Shown: positions 1 to 12,857, counted from the first letter of the stretch. The stretch is DNA of 64,000 nt from Aeromicrobium sp. Root344 (GCF_001425755.1 NZ_LMDH01000001.1:725366-789365); one strand, 5' to 3'. Notes: generated from the letters alone by a model not told the origin. Program-made: numbers and translations.

Positions 1-635
1 TGGCACAGGATGTCGAGCCCGGCGGCCGCGGTCACCCCGGCCGGCTGGGTCAACGTCAGCTCGGGGTCGACGACCGCGAGCGTCGGCCGCAGCCGCGCGT
101 GCGAGATGCCGGTCTTGACGTGCTGGCTGACGACGTCGAGCACGCAGATCGTCGTGCTCTCGCTGCCGGTGCCGGTCGTCGTCGGCAGCGCGATCAGCGG
201 CAACAGCGGCTGCTTCGGCGCTCGCGCCCGGCCGACCGGGGCGTTGATGTAGTCCATCAGCTCGCCGTCGTTGGTCGTCAGCAGGTTGACCGCCTTGGCC
301 GTGTCGATGCTGCTACCGCCACCGATCGCCACGATGGCGTCGAACGGCCCTTCGGCGCGCGCGAAGTCGATCGCCTCGACCAGGCTCGCGTCGGTCGGCT
401 CGACCCTGGACCGGTCGAACACGACCGCGTCGATCGACGCGGCCCGCAGCGACTCGGCGATCTCCCCCGGTGCACCGGTGGCGGCGACGCCCGGGTCCGT
501 GACGATCAGGACCCGTCGCACGTCGAGCTGCGCGAGGTCATGACCCAGCTCGTGCCGCGCGCCGACGCCGAACTTCAGGCCCGGAGCACCGTACGTGAAC
601 ACGGTCTCGGGGTGTGCGGGATGAAAGCTCGGCAC
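1..635 (-). CDS. Hydroxyacid-oxoacid transhydrogenase-like iron-containing alcohol dehydrogenase (partial, 3' end cut by window)
   Basis: This is the N-terminal 211 residues of a group III (iron-dependent) alcohol dehydrogenase; the C-terminal half, including the metal-binding histidines, lies outside the window. The Rossmann part has the GGGSSIDTAKA cofactor motif (about residues 106-116) followed by PTTTGTGSES. Other segments (DRSRVEPTDAS, an INAPVGR stretch, RPTLAVVDPELTLTQPAGV) closely follow the ADHFE1/HOT branch, which couples oxidation of 4-hydroxybutyrate to reduction of 2-oxoglutarate, rather than maleylacetate reductases or butanol dehydrogenases. I chose the GTG at 635 because GAAGGAG sits 7-8 nt upstream. 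The GntR gene lies 42 bp upstream on the same strand, so it is the likely local regulator. The HOT assignment rests on recalled family motifs; substrate is inferred. Confidence 0.82.
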   Translation of the reverse strand, partial: MPSFHPAHPETVFTYGAPGLKFGVGARHELGHDLAQLDVRRVLIVTDPGVAATGAPGEIAESLRAASIDAVVFDRSRVEPTDASLVEAIDFARAEGPFDAIVAIGGGSSIDTAKAVNLLTTNDGELMDYINAPVGRARAPKQPLLPLIALPTTTGTGSESTTICVLDVVSQHVKTGISHARLRPTLAVVDPELTLTQPAGVTAAAGLDILC

Positions 636-670
636 GGTGCTGCTCCTTCGGGTCGACGCGATCAGCGTAC

Positions 671-680
671 TAGCATGCTA
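671..680. promoter_or_regulatory. Perfect 10-bp palindrome TAGCATGCTA, candidate GntR operator
   Basis: TAGCATGCTA lies 36-45 bp upstream of the dehydrogenase start and overlaps the stop codon of the GntR gene (678-680). A spot between regulator and target at promoter distance fits an operator for the FCD-type regulator. It does not match the TnGTnnnACnA core of classical FadR-type sites, so the assignment is a guess from position and symmetry. Confidence 0.35.
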
Positions 681-1409
681 CTCGCGTAGCGAGGCCCCTT
701 CACCCGGGACGTACAGGTGACGGCGCAGCCGGTCGGCCCAGCCGGCCTCGGGCGCCGGGTCGTCAGCGGTGGCTGCCTGCGCCATGAGGAGCGTCGCAGT
801 GGAGACCAGGTGCTCTTCCATGTGGCGCGCCGCCGCGACGGCGTCGCGCGCCGCGATCGCCGTCACGATCGGCACGTGCTCGTCAAGGATCTCGGGCATG
901 CCGCGAGACCGGTGCAGCGTGGAGGCGCCGCGAGTCTGGATCGAGTCGCGGAGTGCGGCGACCTCGTGCTGAGCCCTCTGGTTGCCGAGGACCGCGCCGA
1001 TCATCTCGTGGAGCGCGCGGTCGTGGACCGTGAACGCCGTCTCGTCACCGGCTGCCGCCGCGTCCCGCATCCCGTCGAGCTCGGCCTCGAGCAGGCACAC
1101 GTCCTCGTCGGTTGCGTACGCCGCGGCGTACGCGGTCGCCGGCACCTCGATCATGAGTCGCAGCTCGAACACCGAGCGCACGTCCGTCACGGACACGCCG
1201 CGGATGCGTACGCCGCGGTTGCGCTCGATCGTCACCAGCCCGAGGTCGGCGAGCCGCAGGACGGCTTCACGCACGGGCGTACGGGACACCTCGAGCAGGT
1301 CCGCGAGGCGATAGATCGAGTGCAGCGAGCCGGCCGGGAACTCGCCGGACAGGATCGACTCGCGCAACGACGCGAGCACGCGATCAGTCGTCGTGACCCG
1401 AGCAGCCAT
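678..1409 (-). CDS. GntR-family transcriptional regulator, FadR/FCD subfamily
   Basis: A 243-residue DNA-binding regulator. The N-terminal winged helix (about residues 5-72) has the GntR hallmark SRTPVREAVLRLADLGLV. The C-terminal all-helical FCD ligand domain (about 78-210) carries candidate metal/carboxylate-binding residues: an Asp and His pair in the HDRALHEMIG segment and later His residues near DEHVPIV and ARHMEEH. FCD regulators usually bind an organic acid and release DNA. The gene is 42 bp upstream of the hydroxyacid dehydrogenase-like gene in the same direction, so control of hydroxy/oxo acid catabolism is a reasonable inference. A GAGGAG ribosome site precedes the ATG. The upstream gap holds three palindromes that could serve autoregulation. 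Confidence 0.92.
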   Translation of the reverse strand: MAARVTTTDRVLASLRESILSGEFPAGSLHSIYRLADLLEVSRTPVREAVLRLADLGLVTIERNRGVRIRGVSVTDVRSVFELRLMIEVPATAYAAAYATDEDVCLLEAELDGMRDAAAAGDETAFTVHDRALHEMIGAVLGNQRAQHEVAALRDSIQTRGASTLHRSRGMPEILDEHVPIVTAIAARDAVAAARHMEEHLVSTATLLMAQAATADDPAPEAGWADRLRRHLYVPGEGASLRE

Positions 1410-1432
1410 CGCGTTCTCCTCTCCGGACGTCA

Positions 1433-1496
1433 GACCGTACGGTCCGCTCCCTTGGCCGGGAACGATATCGTGTGGTGTTGGTGCACGAGATCTCGT
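1433..1496. promoter_or_regulatory. Cluster of three perfect palindromes in a divergent intergenic region
   Basis: Between the gntR start (1409) and the lipoprotein start (1563) lie GACCGTACGGTC (1433-1444), ACGATATCGT (1462-1471) and ACGAGATCTCGT (1485-1496). The last two share ACGA/TCGT arms and have centres 24 bp apart. Two 12-bp perfect palindromes in about 150 bp are not expected by chance. They are candidate operators for gntR, the lipoprotein or both; no clear -35/-10 pair was identified. Confidence 0.35.
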
Positions 1497-1562
1497 CGCA
1501 ATGGCGCTGCTCGGAACGCCTGAACGACCACGTCCCCCATGGGGATCCGACGAGGGGATCGC

Positions 1563-2693
1563 ATGAAGTCTCGCTGCTTCCGGGTGGTGTTGTCACTGGT
1601 CGCGCTGACGCTGGTTGCCGCCTGTGACGGTGGCTCTGGCGGCGCTCCGACGCCGACCTCGACGCGGACGACGACCCAGCCGCCCGATGTCACCGAGCAC
1701 GAGTCGGGTCCCGAGAGCCCCATCACGTACGGCCTCCAGGTGCCGCGCGGTGCGACCCAGCTCGGCCCCCTGATCCGCTATCGCAGCGCCCGGTTGATCG
1801 CCGCCTACCTGCCCGAGCTCAAGGCGGCACAGGCGCAGAAGGATGCCGAGGCGCGCGACAAGGCAGCCGAGAAGGCCAGCGAGGGCACCCCGACGACTCC
1901 CACGACACCGACGCCCGACACGCGGCCCAGCGACGACACGTTCAAGCTGCTCGACGACCCGCCCAAGCCGGACTCGACCGTCTCGCTCATGCGCATCGAC
2001 GGCGACCCGTCCGATGTCGTGCGTCGCATGCTCGCGCAGATCGCTGCCCTCCTGCCCGACTCGGGCGTCTCGACCAACGACCTCGGCGACTACTGCAGCT
2101 CGGCGCAGCGCCGCATCACCAAGTGCCGCCTCGCGATCCAGGGCATCGCCCAGGGCGACCGCGAGATCCGCGTCGTCATGACCGTCGACCCCGGCAAGAT
2201 CGCGACCCGCACGTCGGGCCCGTCGGATCTCACCCGTCCCGTCATGACGCTCTCCGTCGAGTACGTCGGTGAGCCCCGCAAGGGTCAGCTGTCGCGGGAG
2301 TCCAACTCCCTCGACGGCGTCAAGAGCATCGACTCCGAGCCCGAGAAGTCCGGGCTGATCTGGCCCAAGATGGACGAGGACGCCCCGGCCACCGGAAAGC
2401 TGCTCAACGGCTGGACCGCGCCGACCTCGGCGACGATCCTGCTGAGCGGCTACCACCCGAGCTTCGTGGTCATCACGGCCAAGCGCGCAGTCGACGCGGA
2501 CGTGACGGCCGAGCAGTACGTCCTCGCCAACAGCCCCAACGGCCGCATCACCAAAGATGTCGTCGAGGACCTCAACGAGGTCAGCACGACCTACTCGACC
2601 CGCACCAAGAGCGGCGGCACGGCCCGGGCGACGTACGTCCTCTCGGCGCGCGGCAACTACAGCGTGCTGTTCTACGAGCCGACGTCGAACTGA
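1563..2693 (+). CDS. Secreted lipoprotein of unknown function
   Basis: A 376-residue protein with a signal peptide and lipobox TLVAAC, so it should be anchored outside the membrane at the Cys near residue 21. A Thr/Pro-rich linker follows, and a low-complexity Ala/Lys/Glu then Thr-Pro stretch lies near residues 85-125. The remainder is a soluble region with no motif I recognise. I chose the ATG at 1563 rather than the upstream in-frame ATG at 1539 because GAGGGG stands 6 nt before it and the signal peptide begins there (MKSRC). It is transcribed divergently from gntR and converges on the NUDIX gene with a 22-bp tail overlap. No function is assigned. Confidence 0.8.
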   Translation: MKSRCFRVVLSLVALTLVAACDGGSGGAPTPTSTRTTTQPPDVTEHESGPESPITYGLQVPRGATQLGPLIRYRSARLIAAYLPELKAAQAQKDAEARDKAAEKASEGTPTTPTTPTPDTRPSDDTFKLLDDPPKPDSTVSLMRIDGDPSDVVRRMLAQIAALLPDSGVSTNDLGDYCSSAQRRITKCRLAIQGIAQGDREIRVVMTVDPGKIATRTSGPSDLTRPVMTLSVEYVGEPRKGQLSRESNSLDGVKSIDSEPEKSGLIWPKMDEDAPATGKLLNGWTAPTSATILLSGYHPSFVVITAKRAVDADVTAEQYVLANSPNGRITKDVVEDLNEVSTTYSTRTKSGGTARATYVLSARGNYSVLFYEPTSN

Positions 2694-3157
2694 TCCAGGT
2701 GCTCCAGGGCATGCGTCACCATGGGCAGCACGGGGTGCGTGGCTGAGCCGATCTCGTCGATCGGCACCCAACGGACGAGATCTGTCGTGCCGTCGACGTC
2801 GACGACGTGCGGCTCGATCGCGGGATCGACCTCGACCGCATAGAGCAGGTGCACGCCGTGGTAGTCCTCGTACTGGTCGCCGCGGCCCACCTCCACGATG
2901 TGCACGTGATGCACGTCGACGAGGCGCGCGCTGATCGCCTCGAGCCCGGCCTCCTCGTAGAGCTCCCGACGTACGGCATCATGCGGCGACTCCCCGTGGT
3001 CGACACCTCCACCGGGAAGGGTCCACGTGCCGGCCGGGTAGCCGATCGGCGAGATGCGGGTCAGCAGGAGGCGGCCCGCGTCGAGCGCGACGGCATACGC
3101 ACCCAGGCGCTGGGTACGGGACGGATCGACCACGCGTGCTCCCCACTGATGCGTCAC
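2672..3157 (-). CDS. NUDIX hydrolase
   Basis: A 161-residue protein with a complete NUDIX box: Gly, five residues, Glu, seven residues, REL, one residue, EEAGL (about residues 50-72). This binds the catalytic divalent metal and cleaves nucleoside diphosphates linked to another moiety. The length is that of a single-domain house-cleaning hydrolase. Nothing after the box identifies the substrate (8-oxo-dGTP, ADP-ribose and others are possible). The start is GTG at 3157; no strong Shine-Dalgarno is visible. Its 3' end overlaps the convergent lipoprotein gene by 22 bp. Confidence 0.92.
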   Translation of the reverse strand: MTHQWGARVVDPSRTQRLGAYAVALDAGRLLLTRISPIGYPAGTWTLPGGGVDHGESPHDAVRRELYEEAGLEAISARLVDVHHVHIVEVGRGDQYEDYHGVHLLYAVEVDPAIEPHVVDVDGTTDLVRWVPIDEIGSATHPVLPMVTHALEHLDQFDVGS

Positions 3158-3180
3158 AGTGCACGTTCAGACAGTGCTTA

Positions 3181-3186
3181 TAGAGT
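3181..3186 (+). promoter_or_regulatory. TAGAGT -10 element of a probable leaderless promoter
   Basis: TAGAGT is followed by 8 nt and then the acyltransferase ATG at 3195, with no Shine-Dalgarno. This matches the TANNNT-N6-8-start arrangement seen at several other genes in the window. No convincing -35 is seen. Confidence 0.45.
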
Positions 3187-3194
3187 CAATCACA

Positions 3195-4295
3195 ATGAGT
3201 GCGCTCGAACCGTTGCCCGTCACCACGTCTCCGGCCAAGGAGCGCGTGGCCTACCTCGACAACGCCCGCTACTGGGTCATGCTCCTGGTCGTGATCGGGC
3301 ACTCCCTCACGCAGTTCACCGACATGGACTCCGCCCGCGGGGTCTACGTCTGGATCTACTCGTTCCACATGCCGTTCTTCATCCTGATCTCGGGCTACAC
3401 GGCGCGGCGCTACATGGGCGACGCCCGTCAGGTGCGCCGCATCGTCAGCACCTTGGTCGTGCCCTACCTCATCGTCGAGACCACGATGCAGCTCATCACC
3501 CGGCACTACACCGGCGAGCCGGATCCCATGATGATCCTGTCCCCGCAGTGGCTCGCCTGGTTCATGGCCGCGTTGTTCGTGTGGCGGCTCACGACCCCGA
3601 TCTGGCGCGCGCTGAAGTACCCCATCACGACGTCGATCGTGATCTCGCTGCTCGTCGGGCTCATCGAGGTCCCCAACGTCCTCGCGCTGCCCAAGATCCT
3701 GGGCTTCCTGCCGTTCTACGTCGTCGGGCTGCACATGAGCCGCGAGAGGTTCGAGCGTCTCACCACGCCTCGCGTCCGGGCGGCGTCGGTCGTGCTGCTC
3801 GGCTCGGCACTGCTGATCTGCTACGTCTACTCCAAGAACTGGACGACCGACTGGCTGCTGTGGAAGCAGCGCTACGACGAGAACCCGCTCAGCGCGACAC
3901 CGATCGAGGGCATCACCCAGCGGGCCGAGCTGCTCGTGATCGGCTTCGTGCTGACCTTCGCGGCGTTGTCCCTCGTCCCCCGGCGCCGCTCGTGGACCAC
4001 GGCGCTGGGCGGCCGTACGTTCTACTGCTACCTGATCCACGGCTACATCATCTTGTACCTGCAGTACCAGTTCGAGGTCTTCGACCGCGTCGACCGGTTC
4101 GGCGTGGGTGCCGTGATCGGTTGCTCGCTCGTCGCCGTCGTCGTGGCCAACCTGCTCATGACCAAGCCCATCGCCACCGTGTTCCGGCCGGTCTTCGAAC
4201 CCAGGCTGGCCTGGCTGTTCAGGCCCGTGGAGAAGCCGGCCCCTGCGGCCAAGCCGACGGAGCCGGCCACTGACCGCTCTCCCGCCGCCACGTGA
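3195..4295 (+). CDS. Acyltransferase-3 family membrane protein
   Basis: A 366-residue integral membrane protein of the acyltransferase-3 (OafA/YrhL-like) family, which transfers acyl groups such as acetyl onto carbohydrate or cell-envelope acceptors. It opens with the family signature YLDNARYWVMLLVVIGHSL, including the conserved His that is needed for catalysis, followed by FHMPFFILISGY. About ten hydrophobic helices follow. The last 40 residues are a Pro/Ala/Lys-rich cytosolic tail. The ATG at 3195 is favoured over an in-frame upstream ATG at 3159 because a TAGAGT hexamer sits just before it. The stop overlaps the cutinase GTG by 4 bp (GTGA), so the two are probably co-transcribed and translationally coupled. 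Confidence 0.9.
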   Translation: MSALEPLPVTTSPAKERVAYLDNARYWVMLLVVIGHSLTQFTDMDSARGVYVWIYSFHMPFFILISGYTARRYMGDARQVRRIVSTLVVPYLIVETTMQLITRHYTGEPDPMMILSPQWLAWFMAALFVWRLTTPIWRALKYPITTSIVISLLVGLIEVPNVLALPKILGFLPFYVVGLHMSRERFERLTTPRVRAASVVLLGSALLICYVYSKNWTTDWLLWKQRYDENPLSATPIEGITQRAELLVIGFVLTFAALSLVPRRRSWTTALGGRTFYCYLIHGYIILYLQYQFEVFDRVDRFGVGAVIGCSLVAVVVANLLMTKPIATVFRPVFEPRLAWLFRPVEKPAPAAKPTEPATDRSPAAT

Positions 4296-5068
4296 AAAGG
4301 ATCGCGGCAACGCTCGCGCTCCTCGTGGCTGCCGGGTGCTCCAGCCCGAGTCCGGCTCACGAGCCCGGTTCGCCGGCAGCGACGAAGGACGGCCCCGTCC
4401 CGGTCCTGGTCAAGACCGGATGCGCCGACCTCGTGGTTCTGGGTCTGCGCGGTTCCGACCAGTCGCTCGACAAGAACTTCGGCTCCGGCCAGGAGATCCT
4501 TCGCACCGTACGCGCGATGTCCACCGACCTGCACCGCACGTCACGCACGACGGTACGTCTCGAGGGCATCCCCTACCGGGCGGAGAGCGCCGCCAGCGCG
4601 GCGATCTACCAGGCCAACATCGAGGACGGGGTGAGCCGAACCAGGACACGCATCGCGCAGCTCGCCCGGCGATGCCCGCACACCCGCGTCGCGCTCGTGG
4701 GCTTCAGCCAGGGCGCCCAGGCCGTGCACGGCCTCGCGATCGAGCTGCCGGCATCGACCCTGCGCAGGGTCGCACTCGTCGCGATGATCGCCGATCCACG
4801 ACGCAACCCTGACGACACGATCGCGTCATGGACCTATGGCAAGGCCGCACCCGGACCGGGCAAGCTCGGTGCCGGTACGCCGCTGCCCGGCTCTCTCAAG
4901 GAGAAGGCCATCACGTTCTGCGCGACCGGCGACGAGATCTGCAACTGGCCGCCCGGGGGCTACTCAGGTCCGTTGTCCCAGACACACCGGCACTTCTACG
5001 AGACGCCCGCGCACTCCCGGTCGACCGGGCGCCAGCTGGCCGGCATCCTCCGCACGAACGGGCTCTGA
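4292..5068 (+). CDS. Cutinase-family serine esterase, lipoprotein
   Basis: A 258-residue exported alpha/beta hydrolase of the cutinase/Culp family, which hydrolyses ester bonds in lipids or polyesters. A lipobox LVAAGC (Cys16) predicts lipid anchoring, unlike most mycobacterial Culps, which are freely secreted. The nucleophile elbow GFSQG places the catalytic Ser at residue 139. The acid is Asp214 in GDEICN and the base is one of the two His in THRHFYE (232 or 234). Paired Cys residues that form the usual cutinase disulfides are present near residues 44 and 128 and around the GDEIC segment. The GTG start overlaps the acyltransferase stop by 4 bp. A strong hairpin follows at 5075. Confidence 0.9.
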   Translation: MKRIAATLALLVAAGCSSPSPAHEPGSPAATKDGPVPVLVKTGCADLVVLGLRGSDQSLDKNFGSGQEILRTVRAMSTDLHRTSRTTVRLEGIPYRAESAASAAIYQANIEDGVSRTRTRIAQLARRCPHTRVALVGFSQGAQAVHGLAIELPASTLRRVALVAMIADPRRNPDDTIASWTYGKAAPGPGKLGAGTPLPGSLKEKAITFCATGDEICNWPPGGYSGPLSQTHRHFYETPAHSRSTGRQLAGILRTNGL

Positions 5069-5074
5069 GACACG

Positions 5075-5107
5075 CAACAGCCCCCGGCCGAGGGCCGGGG
5101 GCTGTTG
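5075..5107. terminator. Bidirectional rho-independent terminator between cutinase and rpoC
   Basis: Perfect inverted repeat with 15-bp arms (left arm CAACAGCCCCCGGCC) and a 3-nt GAG loop. It sits between the convergent ends of the cutinase gene (5068) and rpoC (5123). There is no long U tract on either strand, as is common in actinobacteria. Confidence 0.85.
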
Positions 5108-5122
5108 ACGTGTGGTGCGTGG

Positions 5123-8941
<3,819 letters not shown>

Positions 8942-9010
8942 GTTGTCTTCTTTCCCTTGCTTGTTCTGAAAACTGATGTGGTTGCGATGGGGAAGGTCCA
9001 GCCCTGGGGG

Positions 9011-12000
9011 CTAGACCTCCTCCACGCTGGAGGGCTCACGCCGGGACAGGTCGATGCCGAGTTCTTCGGCGGCACGGAAGAGATCCTCTTCCGCGTCGCG
9101 CATCTCGACGGCCGAACCGTCACTGGACAGCACCTCAACGTTGAGACACAGGGACTGCATCTCCTTGACGAGAACCTTGAACGACTCGGGGATGCCGGGT
9201 TCGGGCACGTTCTCGCCCTTGACGATCGCTTCGTAGACCTTGACGCGTCCGAGGATGTCGTCCGACTTGATGGTCAGGAGCTCCTGCAGCGCGTACGCCG
9301 CTCCGTAGGCCTCGAGGGCCCACACCTCCATCTCACCGAAGCGCTGTCCACCGAACTGCGCCTTACCGCCGAGAGGCTGCTGCGTGATCATCGAGTAGGG
9401 ACCCGTGGAACGTGCGTGGATCTTGTCGTCGACGAGGTGGTGCAGCTTGAGCAGGTACATGTAGCCGACCGAGACGGGATCGGGGAACTTCTCGCCGGTA
9501 CGACCGTCGAAGAGCACCGCCTTGCCGTCACGCTTGACCATGCGCTCGCCGTCCCGGTTGGGGAGAGTCGAGGCCAGCAGGCCCTGGATCTCGTCCTCAC
9601 GGGCGCCGTCGAACACGGGCGTCGCGATGTTGGTCGAGGGCTCAGCCTTGTCCGCCTTGATCTTGCGGAGGGTCTGCGCCCACTCGTCCTTCTCGTCGTC
9701 CGGGATCTGCCAGCCGGTCTTGGCGACCCACCCGAGGTGGGTCTCCAGCACCTGTCCGACGTTCATGCGTCCGGGGACACCGAGCGGGTTGAGCACGATG
9801 TCGACGGGCGTGCCGTCCTCCAGGAAGGGCATGTCCTCGACCGGAAGGATCTTGGAGATGACGCCCTTGTTGCCGTGGCGACCGGCGAGCTTGTCGCCGT
9901 TGGAGATCTTGCGCTTCTGGGCGACGTAGACGCGTACGAGCTGGTTGACGCCCGGGGAGAGCTCGTCACCCTCGGCCGCGTCGAACACGCGAACGCCGAT
10001 GACGGTGCCCGACTCACCGTGCGGGACCTTGAGCGAGGTGTCGCGCACTTCGCGCGCCTTCTCACCGAAGATCGCACGGAGCAGGCGCTCCTCCGGGGTC
10101 AGCTCGGTCTCACCCTTGGGCGTGACCTTGCCGACCAGGACGTCGCCGTTGCCGACCTCGGCGCCGATGCGGATGATGCCGCGCTCGTCCAGGTCCGCCA
10201 GCATTTCCTCGCTGACGTTGGGGATGTCGCGCGTGATCTCCTCGGGACCGAGCTTGGTGTCGCGGGCATCGACCTCGTGCTCCTCGATGTGGATCGAGGT
10301 CAGCAGGTCGTCCTGGACGACTCGCTGCGAGAGGATGATCGCGTCCTCGTAGTTGTGACCCTGCCACGGCATGAATGCCACGAGCAGGTTGGTCCCGAGG
10401 GCCATCTCGCCCTCGTCGGTGCACGGGCCGTCGGCCAGCGGAGTGCCGACCTCGACGCGCTGACCCTGCGCGACCAGCGGACGCTGGTTGGTGCAGGTGC
10501 CCTGGTTGGAGCGACGGAACTTCGCCAGGCGATAGGTGAAGTAGGAGCCGTCGTCCTGCATGATCTCGATCGCGTCCGCGGACACCTCGTTGACCACACC
10601 GGCGACCTTGGCCACCGTGACGTCACCGGCGTCGACGGCGGCACGGAACTCCATGCCGGTGCCGACGAGCGGCGCGTCGTTGCGGATCAGCGGGACGGCC
10701 TGACGCTGCATGTTCGAGCCCATGAGGGCGCGGTTGGCATCGTCGTGCTCGAGGAACGGGATCAGCGCCGTGGCGACCGACACCATCTGACGAGGCGAGA
10801 CGTCCATGTAGTCGACGTCGCCGGCGGGACGAAGCTCGGCCTCGCCACCCTTCTGGCGTACGAGGACCATGTCCTCGGCGAACGTGCTCTTGTCGGTCAG
10901 GACCGAGTTGGCCTGCGCGATGATGAAGCGGTCCTCGTCCGTCGCGGTGAGGTAGTCGACCTGCTCGGTGACCTTGCCCTTGACGACCTTGCGGTAAGGC
11001 GTCTCGACGAAGCCGAACGAGTTGATCCGGCCGTAGGAGGCGAGCGAGCCGATCAGGCCGATGTTGGGGCCTTCGGGAGTCTCGATCGGGCACATGCGGC
11101 CGTAGTGCGACGGGTGGACGTCACGGACTTCGTATCCGGCGCGCTCACGGGACAGACCACCAGGTCCGAGGGCGGACAGGCGACGCTTGTGCGTCAGTCC
11201 GGCCAAGGGGTTGTTCTGGTCCATGAACTGGCTGAGCTGCGATGTGCCGAAGAACTCCTTGAGCGCCGCGACGACCGGGCGGATGTTGATCAGGGTCTGC
11301 GGCGTGATGGCCTCGACGTCCTGGGTCGTCATGCGCTCGCGGACGACGCGCTCCATGCGCGCCAGACCGGTGCGGAGCTGGTTCTGGATCAGCTCGCCCA
11401 CGGTGCGCATGCGGCGGTTGCCGAAGTGGTCGATGTCGTCGGCCTCGACGATCGTCTGACCAGCCGGCGTGGCCAGCTCGGTCTCGCCGGCGTGCAGCGC
11501 GACGATGTACTTGATCGTGGAGACGATGTCGTCGATCGTCAGCGTCTGCTGGTCGAAGGCCTCTTCGACGCCGAGCTTCTTGTTGATCTTGTAGCGACCG
11601 ACCTTGGCCGTGTCGTAGCGCTTGGCGTTGAAGTAGTAGTTGTCCAGCAACGTCTGCGCGGCCTCGCGGCTGGGCGGTTCGCCCGGACGCAGCTTGCGGT
11701 AGATGTCGAGGAGCGCCTCGTCCTGGGTCGTGGTGTTGTCCTTCTCCAGGGTCAGGCGGATCGACTCGTACTGGCCGAACTCCTCGAGGATCTGCGCCTC
11801 GCTCCAGCCCAGTGCCTTGAGCAGCACCGTGACGCTCTGCTTGCGCTTGCGGTCGAGGCGTACGCCGACCAGGTCACGCTTGTCGATCTCGAACTCGAGC
11901 CACGCACCACGCGACGGGATGACCTTCGCGGTGTAGATGTCCTTGTCGGACGTCTTGTCGGGAACGCGCTCGAAGTAGACACCCGGCGAGCGGACGAGCT

Positions 12001-12475
12001 GCGACACGACGACACGCTCGGTGCCGTTGATGATGAACGTGCCCTTGTCCGTCATGAGCGGGAAGTCGCCCATGAAGACGGTCTGGCTCTTGATCTCGCC
12101 GGTCTCGTTGTTCATGAACTCGGCGGTGACGAACAGCGGAGCGGCGTAGGTGACGTCGCGGTCCTTGCAGTCCTCGACGGAGTACTTCGGCGGCTCGAAG
12201 CGGTGGTCACGGAACGACAGGCTCATCGTCTCGGAGAAGTCCTCGATCGGGGAGATCTCCTCGAAGATCTCCTCGAGCCCGGACTTGGTGGAGACGTCCG
12301 TGCGGCCACCGGCGAGGGCTTCCTCGACGCCGGCCTTCCAGGAGTCGTCGCCGATCAACCAGGCGAAGCTGTCGGTCTGCAGAGCCAGGAGCTCTGGGAC
12401 CTCGAGGGGTTCTGAGATTTTTGCAAAAGAGATGCGGCGGGGCTGAACAGGTGCGGAGGTGCGCGAGGCGGCCAA
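9011..12475 (-). CDS. rpoB: DNA-directed RNA polymerase subunit beta
   Basis: A 1154-residue beta subunit. The rifampicin-binding cluster (about residues 405-440) reads [18 protein letters not shown], wild type at the main resistance positions (Asp516, His526 and Ser531 in E. coli numbering) but with Ala at the position of E. coli Ser522. I chose TTG at 12475: it gives the conserved N-terminus [18 protein letters not shown] and has GGAAGGA 6-7 nt upstream, whereas the longer in-frame ATG at 12532 adds a non-conserved leader. The operon promoter is at 12587-12615, giving a leader of about 105 nt. Unlike the textbook arrangement, the gene upstream on this strand is not rplL but the end of an mce operon. 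Confidence 0.98.
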   Translation of the reverse strand: MAASRTSAPVQPRRISFAKISEPLEVPELLALQTDSFAWLIGDDSWKAGVEEALAGGRTDVSTKSGLEEIFEEISPIEDFSETMSLSFRDHRFEPPKYSVEDCKDRDVTYAAPLFVTAEFMNNETGEIKSQTVFMGDFPLMTDKGTFIINGTERVVVSQLVRSPGVYFERVPDKTSDKDIYTAKVIPSRGAWLEFEIDKRDLVGVRLDRKRKQSVTVLLKALGWSEAQILEEFGQYESIRLTLEKDNTTTQDEALLDIYRKLRPGEPPSREAAQTLLDNYYFNAKRYDTAKVGRYKINKKLGVEEAFDQQTLTIDDIVSTIKYIVALHAGETELATPAGQTIVEADDIDHFGNRRMRTVGELIQNQLRTGLARMERVVRERMTTQDVEAITPQTLINIRPVVAALKEFFGTSQLSQFMDQNNPLAGLTHKRRLSALGPGGLSRERAGYEVRDVHPSHYGRMCPIETPEGPNIGLIGSLASYGRINSFGFVETPYRKVVKGKVTEQVDYLTATDEDRFIIAQANSVLTDKSTFAEDMVLVRQKGGEAELRPAGDVDYMDVSPRQMVSVATALIPFLEHDDANRALMGSNMQRQAVPLIRNDAPLVGTGMEFRAAVDAGDVTVAKVAGVVNEVSADAIEIMQDDGSYFTYRLAKFRRSNQGTCTNQRPLVAQGQRVEVGTPLADGPCTDEGEMALGTNLLVAFMPWQGHNYEDAIILSQRVVQDDLLTSIHIEEHEVDARDTKLGPEEITRDIPNVSEEMLADLDERGIIRIGAEVGNGDVLVGKVTPKGETELTPEERLLRAIFGEKAREVRDTSLKVPHGESGTVIGVRVFDAAEGDELSPGVNQLVRVYVAQKRKISNGDKLAGRHGNKGVISKILPVEDMPFLEDGTPVDIVLNPLGVPGRMNVGQVLETHLGWVAKTGWQIPDDEKDEWAQTLRKIKADKAEPSTNIATPVFDGAREDEIQGLLASTLPNRDGERMVKRDGKAVLFDGRTGEKFPDPVSVGYMYLLKLHHLVDDKIHARSTGPYSMITQQPLGGKAQFGGQRFGEMEVWALEAYGAAYALQELLTIKSDDILGRVKVYEAIVKGENVPEPGIPESFKVLVKEMQSLCLNVEVLSSDGSAVEMRDAEEDLFRAAEELGIDLSRREPSSVEEV

Positions 12476-12586
12476 GAGGGGTCCTTCCAAGGGCTCGCAG
12501 GCGGGTGGCTCGATGGATCGTGCTGCGCGCACGCCAATCGACCCCGGTCAAGGGGACATGGGCAGACAGAGCGGGCGCGAAAGTTC

Positions 12587-12615
12587 AGTGTAACCCGCAG
12601 GGCACAGCGAAGCAA
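12587..12615 (-). promoter_or_regulatory. SigA-type promoter of rpoBC
   Basis: On the minus strand, TTGCTT (12615-12610), a 17-nt spacer and TACACT (12592-12587) form a good housekeeping promoter. The predicted transcription start is near 12580, about 105 nt before the rpoB TTG. This means rpoBC is probably read from its own promoter rather than only from the distant rplJL unit. Confidence 0.7.
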
Positions 12616-12711
12616 GGGCGGGTCTTGACAAAGCCCGCTGCTTGGGGGAGTCTATTTGGCTTTTCGGACGAATCGGCGCATTTCACGCACGAACTCGCCC
12701 GCAAGTCGCCC

Positions 12712-12857
12712 CAAACCTTGCGCGAGCTGAGGAGCTCGCTTATCGGGCGCGGCAAGCCGCGCCCAAACCCTGCGCGAGCTTTTCGTCGCGCCTATCGGGC
12801 GCGGCAAGCCGCGCCCCGAGCCTTGCGCGAGCTGAGAAGCTCGCTTATCGGGCGCGG
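12712..12857. repeat. Tandem 52-53 bp hairpin repeat, 2.8 units
   Basis: Units start at 12712, 12764 and 12817. Each has an opening CAAACCTTGCGCGAGCT-like part, a short dyad (GCGAGCT/AGCTCGC in units 1 and 3), the sequence TATCGGGCGCGG, and a second dyad GGGCGCGGC/GCCGCGCCC. The third unit is cut short, and its TTATCG contains the stop codon (12845-12847) of the overlapping Mce-associated gene. The paired hairpins could terminate the mce operon ahead of the rpoB promoter, or form a REP-like intergenic element. The rest of 12533-12711 holds only the rpoB leader and promoter. Confidence 0.8.

Noticed and set aside
12712..12857. Possible CRISPR array
   Set aside because: The units are directly adjacent with no unique spacers, only 2.8 copies, and no cas genes are in the window.
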